From NCBI GenBank assembly GCA_016490735.1, contig JAEMWC010000099.1, positions 1,371,001-1,435,000 of the forward strand: a stretch of DNA of 64,000 nt, written 5' to 3'. This stretch comes from Pachyseris speciosa (lineage: Eukaryota > Cnidaria > Anthozoa > Scleractinia > Pachyseridae). The position numbers and the translations under genes are program-made. This document shows positions 39,971-51,510 of this stretch, one piece after another; within the stretch, counting starts at the first letter, position 1, and each line of letters starts with the position of its first letter. The notes beneath the pieces are model-generated. The model was not told the origin of the DNA. It ran no database searches and worked only from the letters and a program-made list of their open reading frames with translations.

Positions 39971-41915
39971 TCTTCGAGTAATTCTAAGAGCCTAAAATTG
40001 GCTGTGCACAAACGAGAGAACCTTTCCCACCCGAAGTAGATTTCAAGTTAGGAGCGATAATACTCAGTAGCAGTTTTTTTTGATGCGAAAATACGAATTC
40101 ATAAGAAAGAAACACGCCGATTGTTTAACCTCGGAGTCACAATTCACTGCATTAAAAAAGAAAAAAAATCAGAACTCGACTTCGACTGGACGTAAAGAAA
40201 CAATTCGGAGTTCTGTTTAAAGCTTGAAATGTGTACTTTGCAGCAAAAATACTGTTTTCCAAGCGAAAACAGAGTTTGGATTAAAAAAAAAAATACGCCG
40301 ACGATGGGCTGGTAGTTAAAGTAAGTCCCATTGTTCTTGGGGGTGGGGGAGGGGGGAAGGGAGTGAAGGTCATTATCGTGAGTGTCAAAGGCAGGAGCCT
40401 TGTAAGGGGAGTCTGGGGGTATCCTCCCCTAGAGAATTTTCAAATTTGCAGGCTCCGAAAAATTGACCTCGAATAAGTGTGAAAAGGTACCAGGCTGCGC
40501 CATGACAGGCACTTCCGCGCGCAACAAAGGAAATAGGAGACGTCTGCACGCAGGCTATTTACCACTAGCCTGCGTCGAAGACAGTCCAAACCCCCGGTAT
40601 ATCTAGGTTTTCAAGCGTTCGCGTGACAAGTCCGGCTGCAACGCAGGCAATTTACCACAAGCAAAACAAAAAACAAACAAACAAAAAAAATAAAAAATAA
40701 AAGTACAAGAGATGTTGCTAAGAAATGCTCTTATTAAAGCCTACTGACATGAGCTAATTTACTCGAGCGTGTAGCCAGGTGTTAATAATAAAACCGGCGA
40801 GTCACTGAAACTAACTCAAATAAAGATCATAAAGGAACACAAATATAAAGTTACTTAACTTCGGTGAAGCTGGATAACCTTTTAGTAACATGCGGGATAT
40901 TTCCCGGGGGGAGGGGGGGGGGTGGTACTAAAAGAAACTAATACAGGGAGGCTCCCACCCGAAGTCCGACCCCTTACCCTTTTATATACCATTTTTGACT
41001 GAAAAGGTACCCCTTTCGTATACCTTCTATTGGAAAATGGTACCCCTTCCACAAACCTACTTAAGAACACTGCATCCCCTTTCTAGCCCTTAGCAGGGGT
41101 GTAGCGAGCCTATAGGCCCGTGGGCCTGGGCCTACAAATTTTTAGCCTACCCATCCTATATATTATTGTGCCGTTGTGAGAGATAAACAGTTTCCTGAAA
41201 TTCTTCGCGGGCATTATAAAAAGGAAACGCAATCAAGTATCAACGTAATTTAGGATTATAACAATCACGGCAACCACTCTGTAAGGGTGAGATTACGAAA
41301 GCAAGGGAAAACTTAGGAGCCCGCAGGCTATGAAAAGTGCTACCAACAATCGTACAGCGGCTACATATGGCAAGACAGCGAACTGCTCCTGGGCAGCCAT
41401 GGGGAAGCGTGACCATCTATAGTTTCTTCTAGGAATAGTTTTTTTCTTTTTCAAATTTGTCTGCGTGACAAAGGGGAGTTCAGATCACATTCATTCATGG
41501 CAAATAAAACAGCCATTTCTGGCTTAGGAAATACTGGATTATGAAACTTTTGTTTCTCTGGTTCAAAATTATGGCAAAATTCAGGGTATATGTCTTGACT
41601 TCACAAACACTTTTCCATTCTGAGGAATCAGGCCTTTATGCAATAACCACAATAACAGTTTCTTTTATTTTGAGTCCTCACATTGTTGCTACTTTTTATT
41701 GGTCCTTCTACTCGGACAACGTTTGAATTACTACTACCATAATCACCACCATCATCACTACTACTGTCTTTGGTTATTATTGCTCATCATGAACGGCTAC
41801 CGAACTGAATCATCTGGACGGTGCAAGTCTTTGCAGGAGCCGTTGAAGTCCAGAAAATAGGGAGCTTCAACAACGAGGACGGCAACGGCAACGAGAACGC
41901 CACAAAACAATGGGT
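39971..41915. other. No recognised gene
   Basis: Contains G/C homopolymer runs near 40340-40360 and 40905-40921 and a run of AAAACAAACAAAC near 40665-40690. Near 41095-41160 a GC-rich palindromic stretch (GGCCCGTGGGCCTGGGCC) is followed by TATATATT. Short frames only. Confidence 0.35.
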
Positions 41916-41950
<35 letters not shown>

Positions 41951-42040
41951 TAATAATAATAATAATGGGTTTAAGTAGTAAAAAAAGGCTCTGCTAATAA
42001 TAATAATAATAATAATAATAATTAATAATAATAATAACAA
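41916..42040. repeat. Two (AAT)n microsatellites in a duplicated context
   Basis: AAT runs at about 41916-41965 and 41998-42037, each followed by AATGGGTTTAA(G/T)TAGTAAAAAAA and GGCTCTGC, so a short segment was tandemly duplicated. Confidence 0.85.
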
Positions 42041-42189
42041 TGGGTTTAATTAGTAAAAAAATGGCTCTGCAGGTGCGTTTTACATTTTGGTACATTTCTT
42101 AAGCCCGCCGCACACGTGAGGAAACAGCTGAGCAAAATGCTTCGCGAGGCAGATGGCTCAGCCGTTTCCGCACGTGTACGGCGAAATTT

Positions 42190-42345
42190 GGTGAGATTTT
42201 CGCCTCGCGAGGCCGTGAGATCGGAAATTGTAAAATCTCGCGCGCCGGCTGCTCGGACGTGAATAGTGTACTTGCTAATCACCTCCGAGTTAACCAATCA
42301 GAGCGCGCGAAAAGCGCTTTTCACTTGTGTGGTATATACTTATGT
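42190..42345. repeat. Dispersed repeat, partial copy of the 44876/51220 family
   Basis: GATCGGAAATTGTAAAATCT, CGCGCCGGCTGCTCGG, GAGCGCGCGAAAAGCGC and CACTTGTGTGGTATATA recur in the same order at 45050-45186 and 51390-51505. Confidence 0.65.
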
Positions 42346-43430
42346 CTAAGATTATTCCACCCTGATCGTTACATATGAGATGGTTATTGCCAATTCATAT
42401 TTATCACACGCACGTGGAATAATTACTTTTAATTTTTCAGCCCAGACAATTATTTTTATAGCAGTCACTATAACAAGGAGAAAATGTACCAAAATCGCAG
42501 TAAGCTGACCAAGGAGAATGCTACTTGAGAGAAACAAGAAGAATGTTCTCGGTTTTCGAGAACATAACCTCGTAAAAAAGCTAAACCTTTTTAAGATGAT
42601 CATTAATTTAAACTATTTTCTGGATAGATTCAATTTTAATATGAAACAACCCGATGTGAATCTGAGCCAATGAATCTTTGTCTGATTAGTTTTGATAAAT
42701 GAAACCCTCAAAATCTAGCAATATTTCTTATAATAATAAGTGAAGCTCTAGGCGCTTCACAAAAGTTACACAAACACAGAACTAACTGATAATAGTAGGC
42801 TTTTAATTTTTTAAAAAGATAGGCCTTAGGCTCAAACACTGTCACATGCATTCTTGCTGATTTTTGATATCACAATTATTCCACTCTTGATCGGTGGATA
42901 TGAAATCAGTTCATAGTTCAGTTTCGTCCAACGCTTGCACGTGGAATAATCATTGCTAATTATTCATTCCAGACAGATAGCTGTCTTTTTGAACAGTTAC
43001 TATAGCAAGCACAAAATAACAAAAAGAGAATTCTACTTACGAGAAGCATAAAAATGATGGCCATCAACAATAACCACACTTTTTATGATTAGGATTTGAC
43101 TATTTTGAGGAAAGATTCAACTTTAATATAAAACGACCCGACGTTCATAGTCCATTTACATCCAGTGATTGCACGTGGAATAATTATTGCTAATTATTCA
43201 TTTCAGACAGATGACTGTCTTTTTGAGCAGTTACTACATAGCAAGCACAAAATGACCAAAAGAGAATTTTACTTAAGAGAAGCATAAAAATGATGGCCAT
43301 CAACAATATAACCACGCTTTTCAGGATTAGAATTTGACTATTTTAAGGAAAGATTCAACTTTAATATAAAACGACCCGACGTAGATCGGAGCGAAGTGAC
43401 CACAGGGCAGAGTAACCGGGCAGCTTCTAG
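42346..43430. repeat. Three tandem-like copies of a CACGTGGAATAATT repeat
   Basis: Blocks at about 42352-42600, 42886-43145 and 43150-43390 each contain GCACGTGGAATAATT, AATTATTC(A/G), CAGACAGAT(A/G)(A/G)CTGTCTTTTTG, GTTACTATAGCAAG and AAACGACCCGACGT-like ends. A fourth copy is at 46672-46960. Confidence 0.65.
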
Positions 43431-43559
43431 AAAATATTCAAGATTTCAAAAATAATATGACAATCTTCTTTTACCAAGTTCTACATGTTTTACTTTTCAA
43501 TTGTATTTTAATTGTATATTTATAGCATTTGGAGAAGATTTTAAGTAAGTGAATTATCG

Positions 43560-44160
43560 TAAAGCGCTACTGATTATTCTGTGAATAGCGTTGTTATTAT
43601 CATCATCATCATGATTATTATCATTATTATTATTATTATAATTATTATTATTATTATTATTATTATCATTATAATGGTCATTTAACCGTTGAAGAATAGC
43701 CTTATGCTCAAGCATAGCTTATTTGAAACACTTTGAGGATGGCGAGAAGTAACATAGAGCTGACATTGGAAAGATTGAACCAATATTTTTCTGATTACTT
43801 CGAAAATACCAAAAATGCCATCTGCTATTTTTAAAAACTAAAACAACAGTTTAATATATTAAAGAGGGTCTCAACGGGGTTAATCGTCAACCGTCAAATG
43901 GCCTAAAATTTACCCATCAACCGTCATAAATGCCTCATTGGGATTAACCGTTAAGCGTCAAATGGCCAAACTTTAGCAACCTTTTTGCCGTCAACTGTCA
44001 AATGAGCAAGACAATTTTAACCGTAAACCCTCATCAAATGATTTCACTCCATGGCTACACTGAACTTACAAGAAAAGCGCATTTTTAATTAGAGTTACAT
44101 AATGAATCATAAACGGCCAGCACACCTTGTTCATCAGTCTACAAAGTCAAAGCGTCTTTT
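43560..44160. repeat. Repeat shared with 47590-47900
   Basis: An ATT/ATC microsatellite (about 43592-43672) is followed by CTCAAGCATAGCTTATTTGAAACAC, GGATGGCGAGAAGTAACATA and TTTTTCTGATTACTTCGAAA. The same order recurs at 47600-47780. A local tandem array of AAACCGTCAAATGGCC-like units lies at 43880-44010. Confidence 0.6.
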
Positions 44161-44875
44161 GTCCTGAAAAGTCAAGAGTCGGGTGTGCCTTCTTTGCTTG
44201 AAGTTGTGTGAGCTTTTCTCTCTGAACAAGTGAGTCAGTTTGAGTTAAACTCTTCTTATTTGCTATTGTTTACAAGTTAAAGAATCGTCGTTCCGCGGAA
44301 ATAAGTGACTAACAAAGAAAAAATTATTCGTTATCAATCGTACATCAGGAAGTCCGTTCCAAACCTTAGAACCTGGAATGTTTACGCTCTGTTTATATTA
44401 TTTTTATTAGTTTCGCTCGTTTTAATAACTGTAGTTAAAATAGGCCTCCTATTAGTTAAATTTAAAAGAGGACTCCCAAGATGTCACTGTTAAAACACGA
44501 TCAAGACATCTTCTTAGGATATAAAGTTCACAAAAATGTACCAATTTATTAAAGCATTACCACTTCGGCCAAACAACTGATAAAATCTAACCTTTCACGT
44601 TTCGATTGACGGTCTTAAAGGCACAACTCGTGAAGGTGATGGATGTTTGAGAAGAATGAACTTCAAGATCACTATCTCAAAACTCAAGCAGCACATTTTG
44701 CGCTCTCAGGGTGTGTACAAAACCCAAGCTGCATACATCGCAGAGCAATTGTTTACTGATTCCTCGTTGCTGTAGGTCACCGATCTACCTGAGGCAGCTA
44801 GAACAGTCAAATAATATAACTTGAGCACCAAAGGCTTGGAGACATTGTCAGGAGACAGAGTGATAGTTAACAATT
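44161..44875. other. No recognised gene
   Basis: A 62-codon frame at 44305-44493 contains one strongly hydrophobic segment (YALFILFLLVSLVLITVV) but lacks an ATG and any known motif. Confidence 0.3.
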
Positions 44876-45190
44876 CTTCACCGAAGTGGAGGTGAATAGT
44901 GGTGGATGTTTACTGCGCCGCGAAGCGCCGAGGTAAATATCCACCACTTTCACCGACACTGAGGTGAATAATTGTTTTAGTATATACCACACAAGCTGAA
45001 TAATAGCGGAAAAAACATTACTTTATGTGTCACAATATACCGACAAGCGATCGGAAATTGTAAAATCTTGCGCGCCGGCTGCTCGGAGGTGAATAGTACT
45101 TGGGAGTACTCTCTTACATTTAACTAATAGGAGTTAACAAATCAGAGCGCGCGAAAAGCGCTATTCACTTGTGTGGTATATACTAATTGT
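44876..45190. mobile_element. MITE-like element, CACCGAAGTGGAGGTGAATA family
   Basis: An inner hairpin (TTCACCGAAGTGGAGGTGAA and GGTGGATGTTTAC paired with GTAAATATCCACC) is followed by GAGGTGAATAATTGTTTTAG, the GCGCGCCGGCTGCTCGG block and CACTTGTGTGGTATATACT. TATACCACACAAG within (about 44982) and CTTGTGTGGTATATA at the end form inverted termini. Second copy at 51220-51505. Confidence 0.6.
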
Positions 45191-46300
45191 TGATAGTTTC
45201 TTTCAAATTGCAAAAATTCTTTGACCGTTTTATTGCACCCAGCCATTTGGGTTAGAATAAGAAATAAAGAAAAATAAAACTAATTTGAGATGTGTAGCTT
45301 TGATTTAGACAGATTTATTTATTTAAAACATTTATTTAGCGCTAATAGATATTTCTATTTAACATGGTGGCTCCTACAAATTCGAAGAAAGTTTATACCG
45401 GTTTATTGCAGTGCGAGAAAGACAGCTCTTAGCCACGTTATTAGATGACACAATGACAAAAGAAACAAAACAACTCGACACTCGCTAGACGTTTTTCCAG
45501 AAATAGAAAAGCAAGAGTGATTAAAAACTTGCAAATGGAGTAATAATATACGACATAAGTGTGAAATTGGTGTTTTATTTTGTACTAAAAATGCGTTACC
45601 TTTCTACAAACATTCTGGATCCCAATATCTCTTTCAAATATTTGCTTTTACAGCATATCCATGAACAACGCCATAGACTACTCACTTCGCCTCGCGCCGT
45701 TGAAATTAAAAAAAAAAAAAAAATAGCCAACTTATTACTGGATTAACACATTCTGAATCTTCTCACTATTGTTTTTCAAACTGTAAGTCAAACGCGCTTC
45801 CTATTAGAGAAGGTACTTTATCCGTTGGTATCAACTGCTCTTGTTGTGACAATCAGAGAATTTATTGATCTCAATTGATCAAAACCGGATTTTAAACGTT
45901 GAGCGAGAGCGAACATAAAGATCGCTTTTAATGACCCGGTTAATGTTTCCAAAGCACTTGAGCTGAACTCTGTTTTATACTATCCCTTTATTTACAGCAT
46001 GTCAATCGATAAGGTTATATGCCTTCTAAATGTATGGCGCATTCGCATGAAAAGAGGCAATCAAATTTAGCATCAACATTTATACCATTTTTAAAGAATA
46101 AATCTCAAATACAATTTGTAAAATTCTAAACATTTTCGTGACCTATTCAAGTAACTATAAAATCGTCTTTTAATTGTCTCTCGAAATGGCTTTTGGCGCC
46201 TAAAATGTGCAATTATTGATTATATTAATATTATGAAAGGTGTTCGTCATCGTGGTTTCAAATGATAGCTGAGTTAATCTTTTGTCTCACGATTGAGTCA
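45191..46300. other. No recognised gene
   Basis: Unique-looking AT-rich sequence with short unrecognised frames and an adenine run near 45710-45723. Confidence 0.35.
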
Positions 46301-46311
46301 CAAAGATGTGG

Positions 46312-46356
46312 ATCGCGACGTTTCGACCGCTATACTACTGGTCTTCATCAGGCGAT
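46312..46356 (-). ncRNA. Hammerhead-ribozyme-like motif
   Basis: On the minus strand: stem I ATCGC/GCGAT (46356-46352 and 46316-46312), core CTGATGA (46351-46345; the C also pairs the register), one unpaired A, stem II GACC/GGTC (46343-46340 and 46328-46325) with an 11-base loop, GAAA (46324-46321), minimal stem III ACGT, and GTC with cleavage expected after 46317. Extreme shortness of stem III is typical of PLE hammerheads. The extra A before stem II is not. No PLE coding region lies beside it. Confidence 0.5.
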
Positions 46357-46671
46357 GGTATATTGTAGCACCAGACACCTATTTTTGGCTTTTTGAATTT
46401 CAGGTAAACAAAATATCACGATAAGGCTAATATAAATATGTATATATCTCGCTACGTGCATCAATATTGAGCTGGGGCCTTCAGACATCGATATATGCCA
46501 TCAAATAAATGAAAAAGATTATTAAAAAGTGGATCATTGGATAATGCAATTCCAGAGTTTTGATTGGCTCAACGGCCATAGAAGATCAGTCAAATGATAC
46601 CGTGCCCAAGAGTTCCCTGCCTCTGAACCGTTGCCTGATTAGTTTTGATAAATATAATCGGTAAATAAGAC

Positions 46672-47060
46672 AATTATTCCACTCTCGATCGGTGGATATG
46701 AGATGTCCGTAGTCAATTCACTTCGAACGCTTGCACGTGGAATAATTCTTGTTAATTATTCGGCCCAGACAGATAACTGTCTTTTGCAGCAGTTACTATA
46801 GCAAGGAGAAATTGTATCAAAATCACAGTTAGCTGATATCGTTTTAAGTGGATCCGGAGAAAACGTTGGTCATCGTAACCATAACCGCGTCGAAGGCTGA
46901 AAATTTTTATAGCATTATAAGATTTGGTCAAACTATTTGTGGGTAGGTTCAATTTAAATATGAAACAATCTCACATGCATCGGAGCTAAGTGACCGCAGG
47001 GCAAAGTAACCGGATAGCTTCTACAATAATACGACAATCGTCTTGCCATTTTCTTATATC
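46672..47060. repeat. Fourth copy of the CACGTGGAATAATT repeat
   Basis: CACTCTCGATCGGTGGATAT, GCTTGCACGTGGAATAATTC and CAGACAGATAACTGTC in the order seen at 42886-43390. Confidence 0.6.
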
Positions 47061-47248
47061 AGATTTAACCATTATCATTTTCGAAAAATGCGTAACTAAA
47101 CCCACGATTTTCATTTTTCATTACATTATGCCCTGCAAATACCTGCTTTTCCAACATAGCCGTAAGCCGTGTACAAACTGATTACTTTTCCATGAGCAGG
47201 CACCGCCATTAATAGTTAGCTTTTTGCATATTTACCAAGTTGTACTAA

Positions 47249-47577
47249 TGCACATGTCATCGGCTTCCCCGTGGGGTCGACCCCGGGCCTACCAGGGAGA
47301 TATGTGGGGGAATACAAGGAGATGGATGGGATTCTTTCCCCGCGGGTAGGGGAAAATCTTGACATTGTTTTACGATCAAAGATTAGGGGTGGGGGAATTC
47401 ACAAGTTTGTAAAGGAAGTCACGGGATTTTCAGGTGAGAGACACCTCACCCAGGGGACTTTGTCTTCAGAGACTCCCCGACCCCCCGGGGAAATTCCTCA
47501 AGTTTGCTTGACTGATATTACAATCCCCCTGGTTGGCCCGGGGGTCGACCCCACGGGGAAGCCGATGACATGTGCAT
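47249..47577. mobile_element. GC-rich MITE with ~42 bp inverted ends
   Basis: The ends ATGCACATGTCATCGGCTTC then CCCGTGGGGTCGACCCC, and their complement at the right, pair with only a one-base length difference. Inner stretches (AATTCCTCAAGTTTGC against TGGGGGAATTCACAAGTTTG) are also related. It is much richer in GC than its surroundings. The 102-codon frame at 47271-47579 is contained in it and is probably fortuitous. Confidence 0.75.
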
Positions 47578-47589
47578 AATGGACATAGC

Positions 47590-48245
47590 CGTTGGGGAAT
47601 ATGCTTACGCTTAAGCATAGTTTATTTGAAACACTGTCGAAAGTTGTTTTACTCGAAAAGGATGGCGAGAAGTAACATAGAGCAGACATTGGAAAGATTG
47701 CACCAATATTTTTCTGATTACTTCGAAAATACCAAAAATGATATATCGGCTATTTTTAAACAAACAATAGTTTGATACATCAAATGATTACACTCCATGA
47801 CTACGCTGAACTTCCAAGGAAAGCGCATTTTTAATTAGAGTTACATTATGAATCATGCGGTCGGCACGTCCTTTGTCTTTTTCATATTTACTAGCTAATT
47901 CTAATATTTAGCCGTTAGGGAATATCCCTATACTCAAGCGTAGTAGATTTGAAATATTCTGAGGAACTTGTTTTACTCGATTAGTATGACAAGACGATAA
48001 AATATTAAAAACGCCAGCGTGTCAGTATTCTTAAATAAAGAATAATTTCATATGAGTGGTAATTAAATTTATTCAAACTCCCATGGCTACAGTGGATTTT
48101 TAAGAAAAGTGCATTTAATTAGAATTTCAGAAAGAGAAATCATAAAACGGCCAGCACATCTTGTTCAGTATCAAAACGTCTTTTTCCTGAAACGTCAAGG
48201 TGCTTGAAGTTGTGGGAGCTTTTCTTTCCGAACAAGTGAGTCGCT
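47590..48245. repeat. Copies of the 43560-44160 repeat
   Basis: Two successive copies (about 47590-47900 and 47915-48245) beginning CCGTT(G/A)GGGAATAT(G/C)C and containing CGGNCAGCACAT or CGGTCGGCAC, separated from the first copy's neighbourhood by about 4 kb. Confidence 0.55.
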
Positions 48246-48509
48246 TTTAGATATACTTTTCCCTTGGCTGTTGTGTTTATTTCATAAAAGTATCATCTTT
48301 TATCTGAAACTAGCAAGTACGGAAAAAAGGAATCCGTCATCAAATTGGTGCACAGCAAATGCTTTCGAAACTTGTCCGGTACAAAAAAGACTTGAACGTT
48401 GGCGCTGAGTTGATGTTTCGCTTTTATTTACTTATTCATTTATTTTGTTCAGTTTAAAAACTGTACTTAAAGGAGCCAAACATTCTGGATTCCAATATCC
48501 CTATATTCT

Positions 48510-48960
48510 TCAGGGGCACCCAACGACACGTTTCGGTAGATATCTGTTCGGTGGAGGGAAGGAGTTCGCCTCAGACTTTCGGTGTCGATTAAAGAGTGCA
48601 CTCGGATTTTCGTAACTGAAATGTGGCCTAAAAGATTCGCAATGTGGAAATCATAGCCCCTGAGGTTTTCGGAAAGGTCGTAATTGCTGTTTTTGGCAGT
48701 CAAAACGTCAGCTAGCATTTTCGGAAAGAAAATAGTTCCCTAGAAATTTCGCGGAAAGGCCATTTCAGCTAGTATTTTCTCAAAGGAAGAATTTGTTACC
48801 TAAAATTTTCGGGCAATTGAAGTTTCAGCTAAGGAATCCGAACAGATCAAATTTTTCTAGCTAACCAAAACATCACCTTAAACAGACTTCAAACACCATA
48901 AGGTACTTAAAAATGTTTTTTTACAGCATTTGGTTGATTTGGCTCGTTGGTTTCCCCTGA
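48510..48960 (-). mobile_element. DNA transposon remnant, second copy of the 39388-39838 family
   Basis: 451 bp in the opposite orientation, ends CAGGGGCACCCAACGA and TCGTTGGTTTCCCCTG, flanked by ATTCTT and ATTCCT. Both copies therefore have near-matching 6 bp flanks. Confidence 0.7.
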
Positions 48961-49565
48961 TTCCTATCTGTCTTTCCAATGTAGTCGTGAACATTTTGTG
49001 GCAAATGCGTAACCATGTTTCTCCACTACGCCTCGTGCTTGAAATGAAAACAAAAAGCGAGAAGCGAGAGTGTACTGCTTGATGAAAATGTTAAGAATCA
49101 CCAATGCGCTTTTATGTCGCTACTAGTCCTTACTGCAACACACTTACCGAACACAGATTTACAAATTTAATTCTCTTTTACAACATTAGGTTTTTTGTTT
49201 TAGTTTAGAGAAGACACTTTACGTGTTGTTTTCAGTTGTGCTTGTTGCAGTTAGGGTAAAAGATCCGCTATTAACAGACCGGTTAGTGTTTTGATCGGTA
49301 AAGTAGGTTTACTGCGAATAGAGCTGTCGCTTTTGTCGCACTAAATTTTCTTTCTTTTTTACCACTCGACTGTAAAGAAATCGAAAATGCGTACGATCAA
49401 ATGAAGCGCATGCTCATACATCGGACCAATAGAAAAAGAAAGGACAGTTCTGGAATCTGTATTGCCATCTGTTCTTCGAAGAAGACAAATGTTGCCTGCC
49501 AATGTTTCCCCTGACCGCTCAACAGGGGAAACGAAGACCCTGGGTACGAGGTTGCGCCGTTATTT

Positions 49566-49597
<32 letters not shown>

Positions 49598-49611
49598 TTT
49601 TCAGTTTTACC
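48961..49611. other. Upstream region of the cysteine-rich peptide gene
   Basis: Non-repetitive apart from an ATTT run at 49563-49600, which with TTTTCAG (ending 49604) can act as the 3' end of a 5' UTR intron. No clear TATA box could be fixed. Confidence 0.4.
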
Positions 49612-50509
49612 ATGAATATGAAATATCAGATTTGCGTTCTGTTGATCATTTTGGTGGGGTCGAGTCTTCAGGCACTCCCAATGGACGAAGGTTCCGACCA
49701 ACAATCTGACAATAACGCCAGGGGTAAGTTTCCATCTTAGGCTTTTTCTTTAAGGATAATGCATGACAACACCGTTTTTTTTTTTTTTTTAACAAATTAT
49801 CCGTCTTAAATGACTATGGTTTTAAACTCATTCTCTTAAAGGTGCAGTGGGTGAAGACTGCTGGTCCAGGGGATGTGCCTGTCAGTCTAGCAATTGTGTT
49901 TGCAACAACATCATTTTCCCACCCGAGCCGTGCCCTCCTGCTGAGCAATGCTGCTGGTACGAATTTTCTCTATTTAGTTATCTCTTATACGAAATACCTC
50001 ATAAGTAATATCATAACATTTCCGCACAGGGAGGGAGGTAGGGCCGGGATTTGTAAAAGTGGGAAAGAGTAAGTATTCAATTAATGACGCGGTTTTAAGA
50101 GAAAATATCTGAAATATTTTAACGTTCAGGGTTTCCGCTGGTAAAAGATGAAGATGAGGTTTAGCAGTTTAAGATGAAAAGCAATCTGCAAAAGAAGGAT
50201 ACGGAGTCATCTCGAATCCGGCAAAGAAAAAAGATATTGTTATGTTACCAGACCTCAGTGCTTCGAATCTTTAATGCCAAGTATATTTCTCCTTTACTCC
50301 CGCATTCTAAGCTTTGCTTATGCAGCGAAATGCCAATTACAGTTCACGCCAACATCCTTAAAAAGATTTACGTGCTAAATGGCTAACGACAGCACCACCA
50401 CTCCCTACGAAGACGAGTTAAGTCAAAGAAGTAAAGAAAGCTGTCTGTTTTAATTGCCTTTTCGTTTTGTCTTTTCAGCGATCTCCATAGTGACTGCTCT
50501 GGGAAATAA
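49612..50509 (+). CDS. Secreted ten-cysteine peptide, four coding exons
   Basis: Exons 49612-49723, 49842-49956, 50030-50068 and 50479-50509 join in phase (breaks after codon positions 1, 2 and 2) to 98 codons plus TAA. Donors are GTAAGT, GTACGA and GTAAGT; acceptors are TTAAAG, GCACAG and TTTTCAG. Exon 1 encodes a signal peptide (MNMKYQICVLLIILVGSSLQ, then A) and a short acidic propeptide-like stretch. Exon 2 carries eight cysteines spaced C-x4-C-x-C-x4-C-x-C-x9-C-x5-CC, and exons 3 and 4 add one each (x8, then x10). The last six positions fit an inhibitor-cystine-knot-like order. AATAAA occurs near 50824. Family not recognised: an antimicrobial, venom-type or matrix peptide are all possible. 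Without splicing of the last intron, exon 3 would end at a TAA at 50070-50072. Confidence 0.6.
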
Positions 50510-51219
50510 GAGACCAAGGCAATGGGCCCGTAGGCTGCTAAATCAAAATGCGGCTTACGGAGAATTGGACGGCAAAATAACAGGGGATGAAATGAATTGT
50601 AACAGGACGGGCTTATAGAAACAAAGGTAATACTTGTAAGCTTAAGGCCGAGGGAGAAATAACAAATGTTCTGTGGTCTCTGACATCGCTGTGTGTGTTT
50701 TTCTTTCTTTTTGGAGTAAACAAGGAAGGCACCGACTACGATTTGGATGGTAGCAAGTCCAAAATTGTGGCGGCCAAGCCCTCTTTGTCAGAGGCTTGTT
50801 TCCGGGAAGAAATGCTAAATATTCAATAAAAATTTGAAAAACTGCAAAGACCGTGAACGAAGATCTTGCTTGCTTGCACGTTGGATCTCAAAGGAGATCT
50901 AATCAACCAATATTGAAAAATATACGATTAGAAGTCCAAAGACTACTGCAAGGTTGATACAACGTAATATAATTAAAAACAATATTTCGGTGGCCAAACC
51001 AACGTTCTTCAGGTAATATCTGGGAGAAAAATGTCCAGAGCCAGATGGAGACTATTCTCGTTATTAACCTAGAAGCCGGCCTTTCTTTGTCTCCAAGTTC
51101 CCACAGTAAAACGATCTTCCATCTTGAACTTTTCCAATAACAGATTTATTATGTTTTCCGTTTGTTTGAGGTGACTCAGGTTTGGAAATTGGGAGATATC
51201 ATTTGAGGAATATTTAACA
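50510..51219. other. 3' flank of the peptide gene and a PLE-type tail
   Basis: Contains the likely polyadenylation signal near 50824 and, at 50975-51012 on the minus strand, CTGAAGA-A-hairpin-GAAATATT, another hammerhead-like tail motif with an imperfect stem. Confidence 0.4.
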
Positions 51220-51510
51220 ATTATTCACCGAAGTGGAGGTGAATAGTGGTGGATATTTACCGAGCCGTGAAACGGCGGGGTAAATTTCCACCACTTTCAC
51301 CGACACTGAGGTGAATAATTGTTTTAGTATATAACACACAAGCTGGATAACTAGCGGACCAAAACATTGTGACAATATACCGACAAGCGTGTCGGAAATT
51401 TTAAAATCTCGAGCACCGGCTGCTCGGAGGTGAATAGTACTTGCTAATCATCTTCGATTTAACCAATCTGAGCGCGCGAAAAGCACTTGTGTGGTATATC
51501 GATACTAATA
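51220..51510. mobile_element. MITE-like element, second copy of the 44876-45190 family
   Basis: Begins CAATTATTCACCGAAGTGGA, with the GGTGGATATTTAC/GTAAATTTCCACC hairpin, and ends GCACTTGTGTGGTATAT. It lacks a few bases (AAAGCG to CACTTG) present in the other copy. Confidence 0.6.

Noticed and set aside
47271..47579. 102-codon frame as a gene
   Set aside because: It spans from one inverted end to the other of a GC-rich MITE; GC richness and symmetry explain the open frame.
49462..49740. 92-codon single-exon reading starting at 49462
   Set aside because: The ATTT run and TTTTCAG in front of 49605 look like intron sequence, and the signal peptide starts cleanly at 49612.
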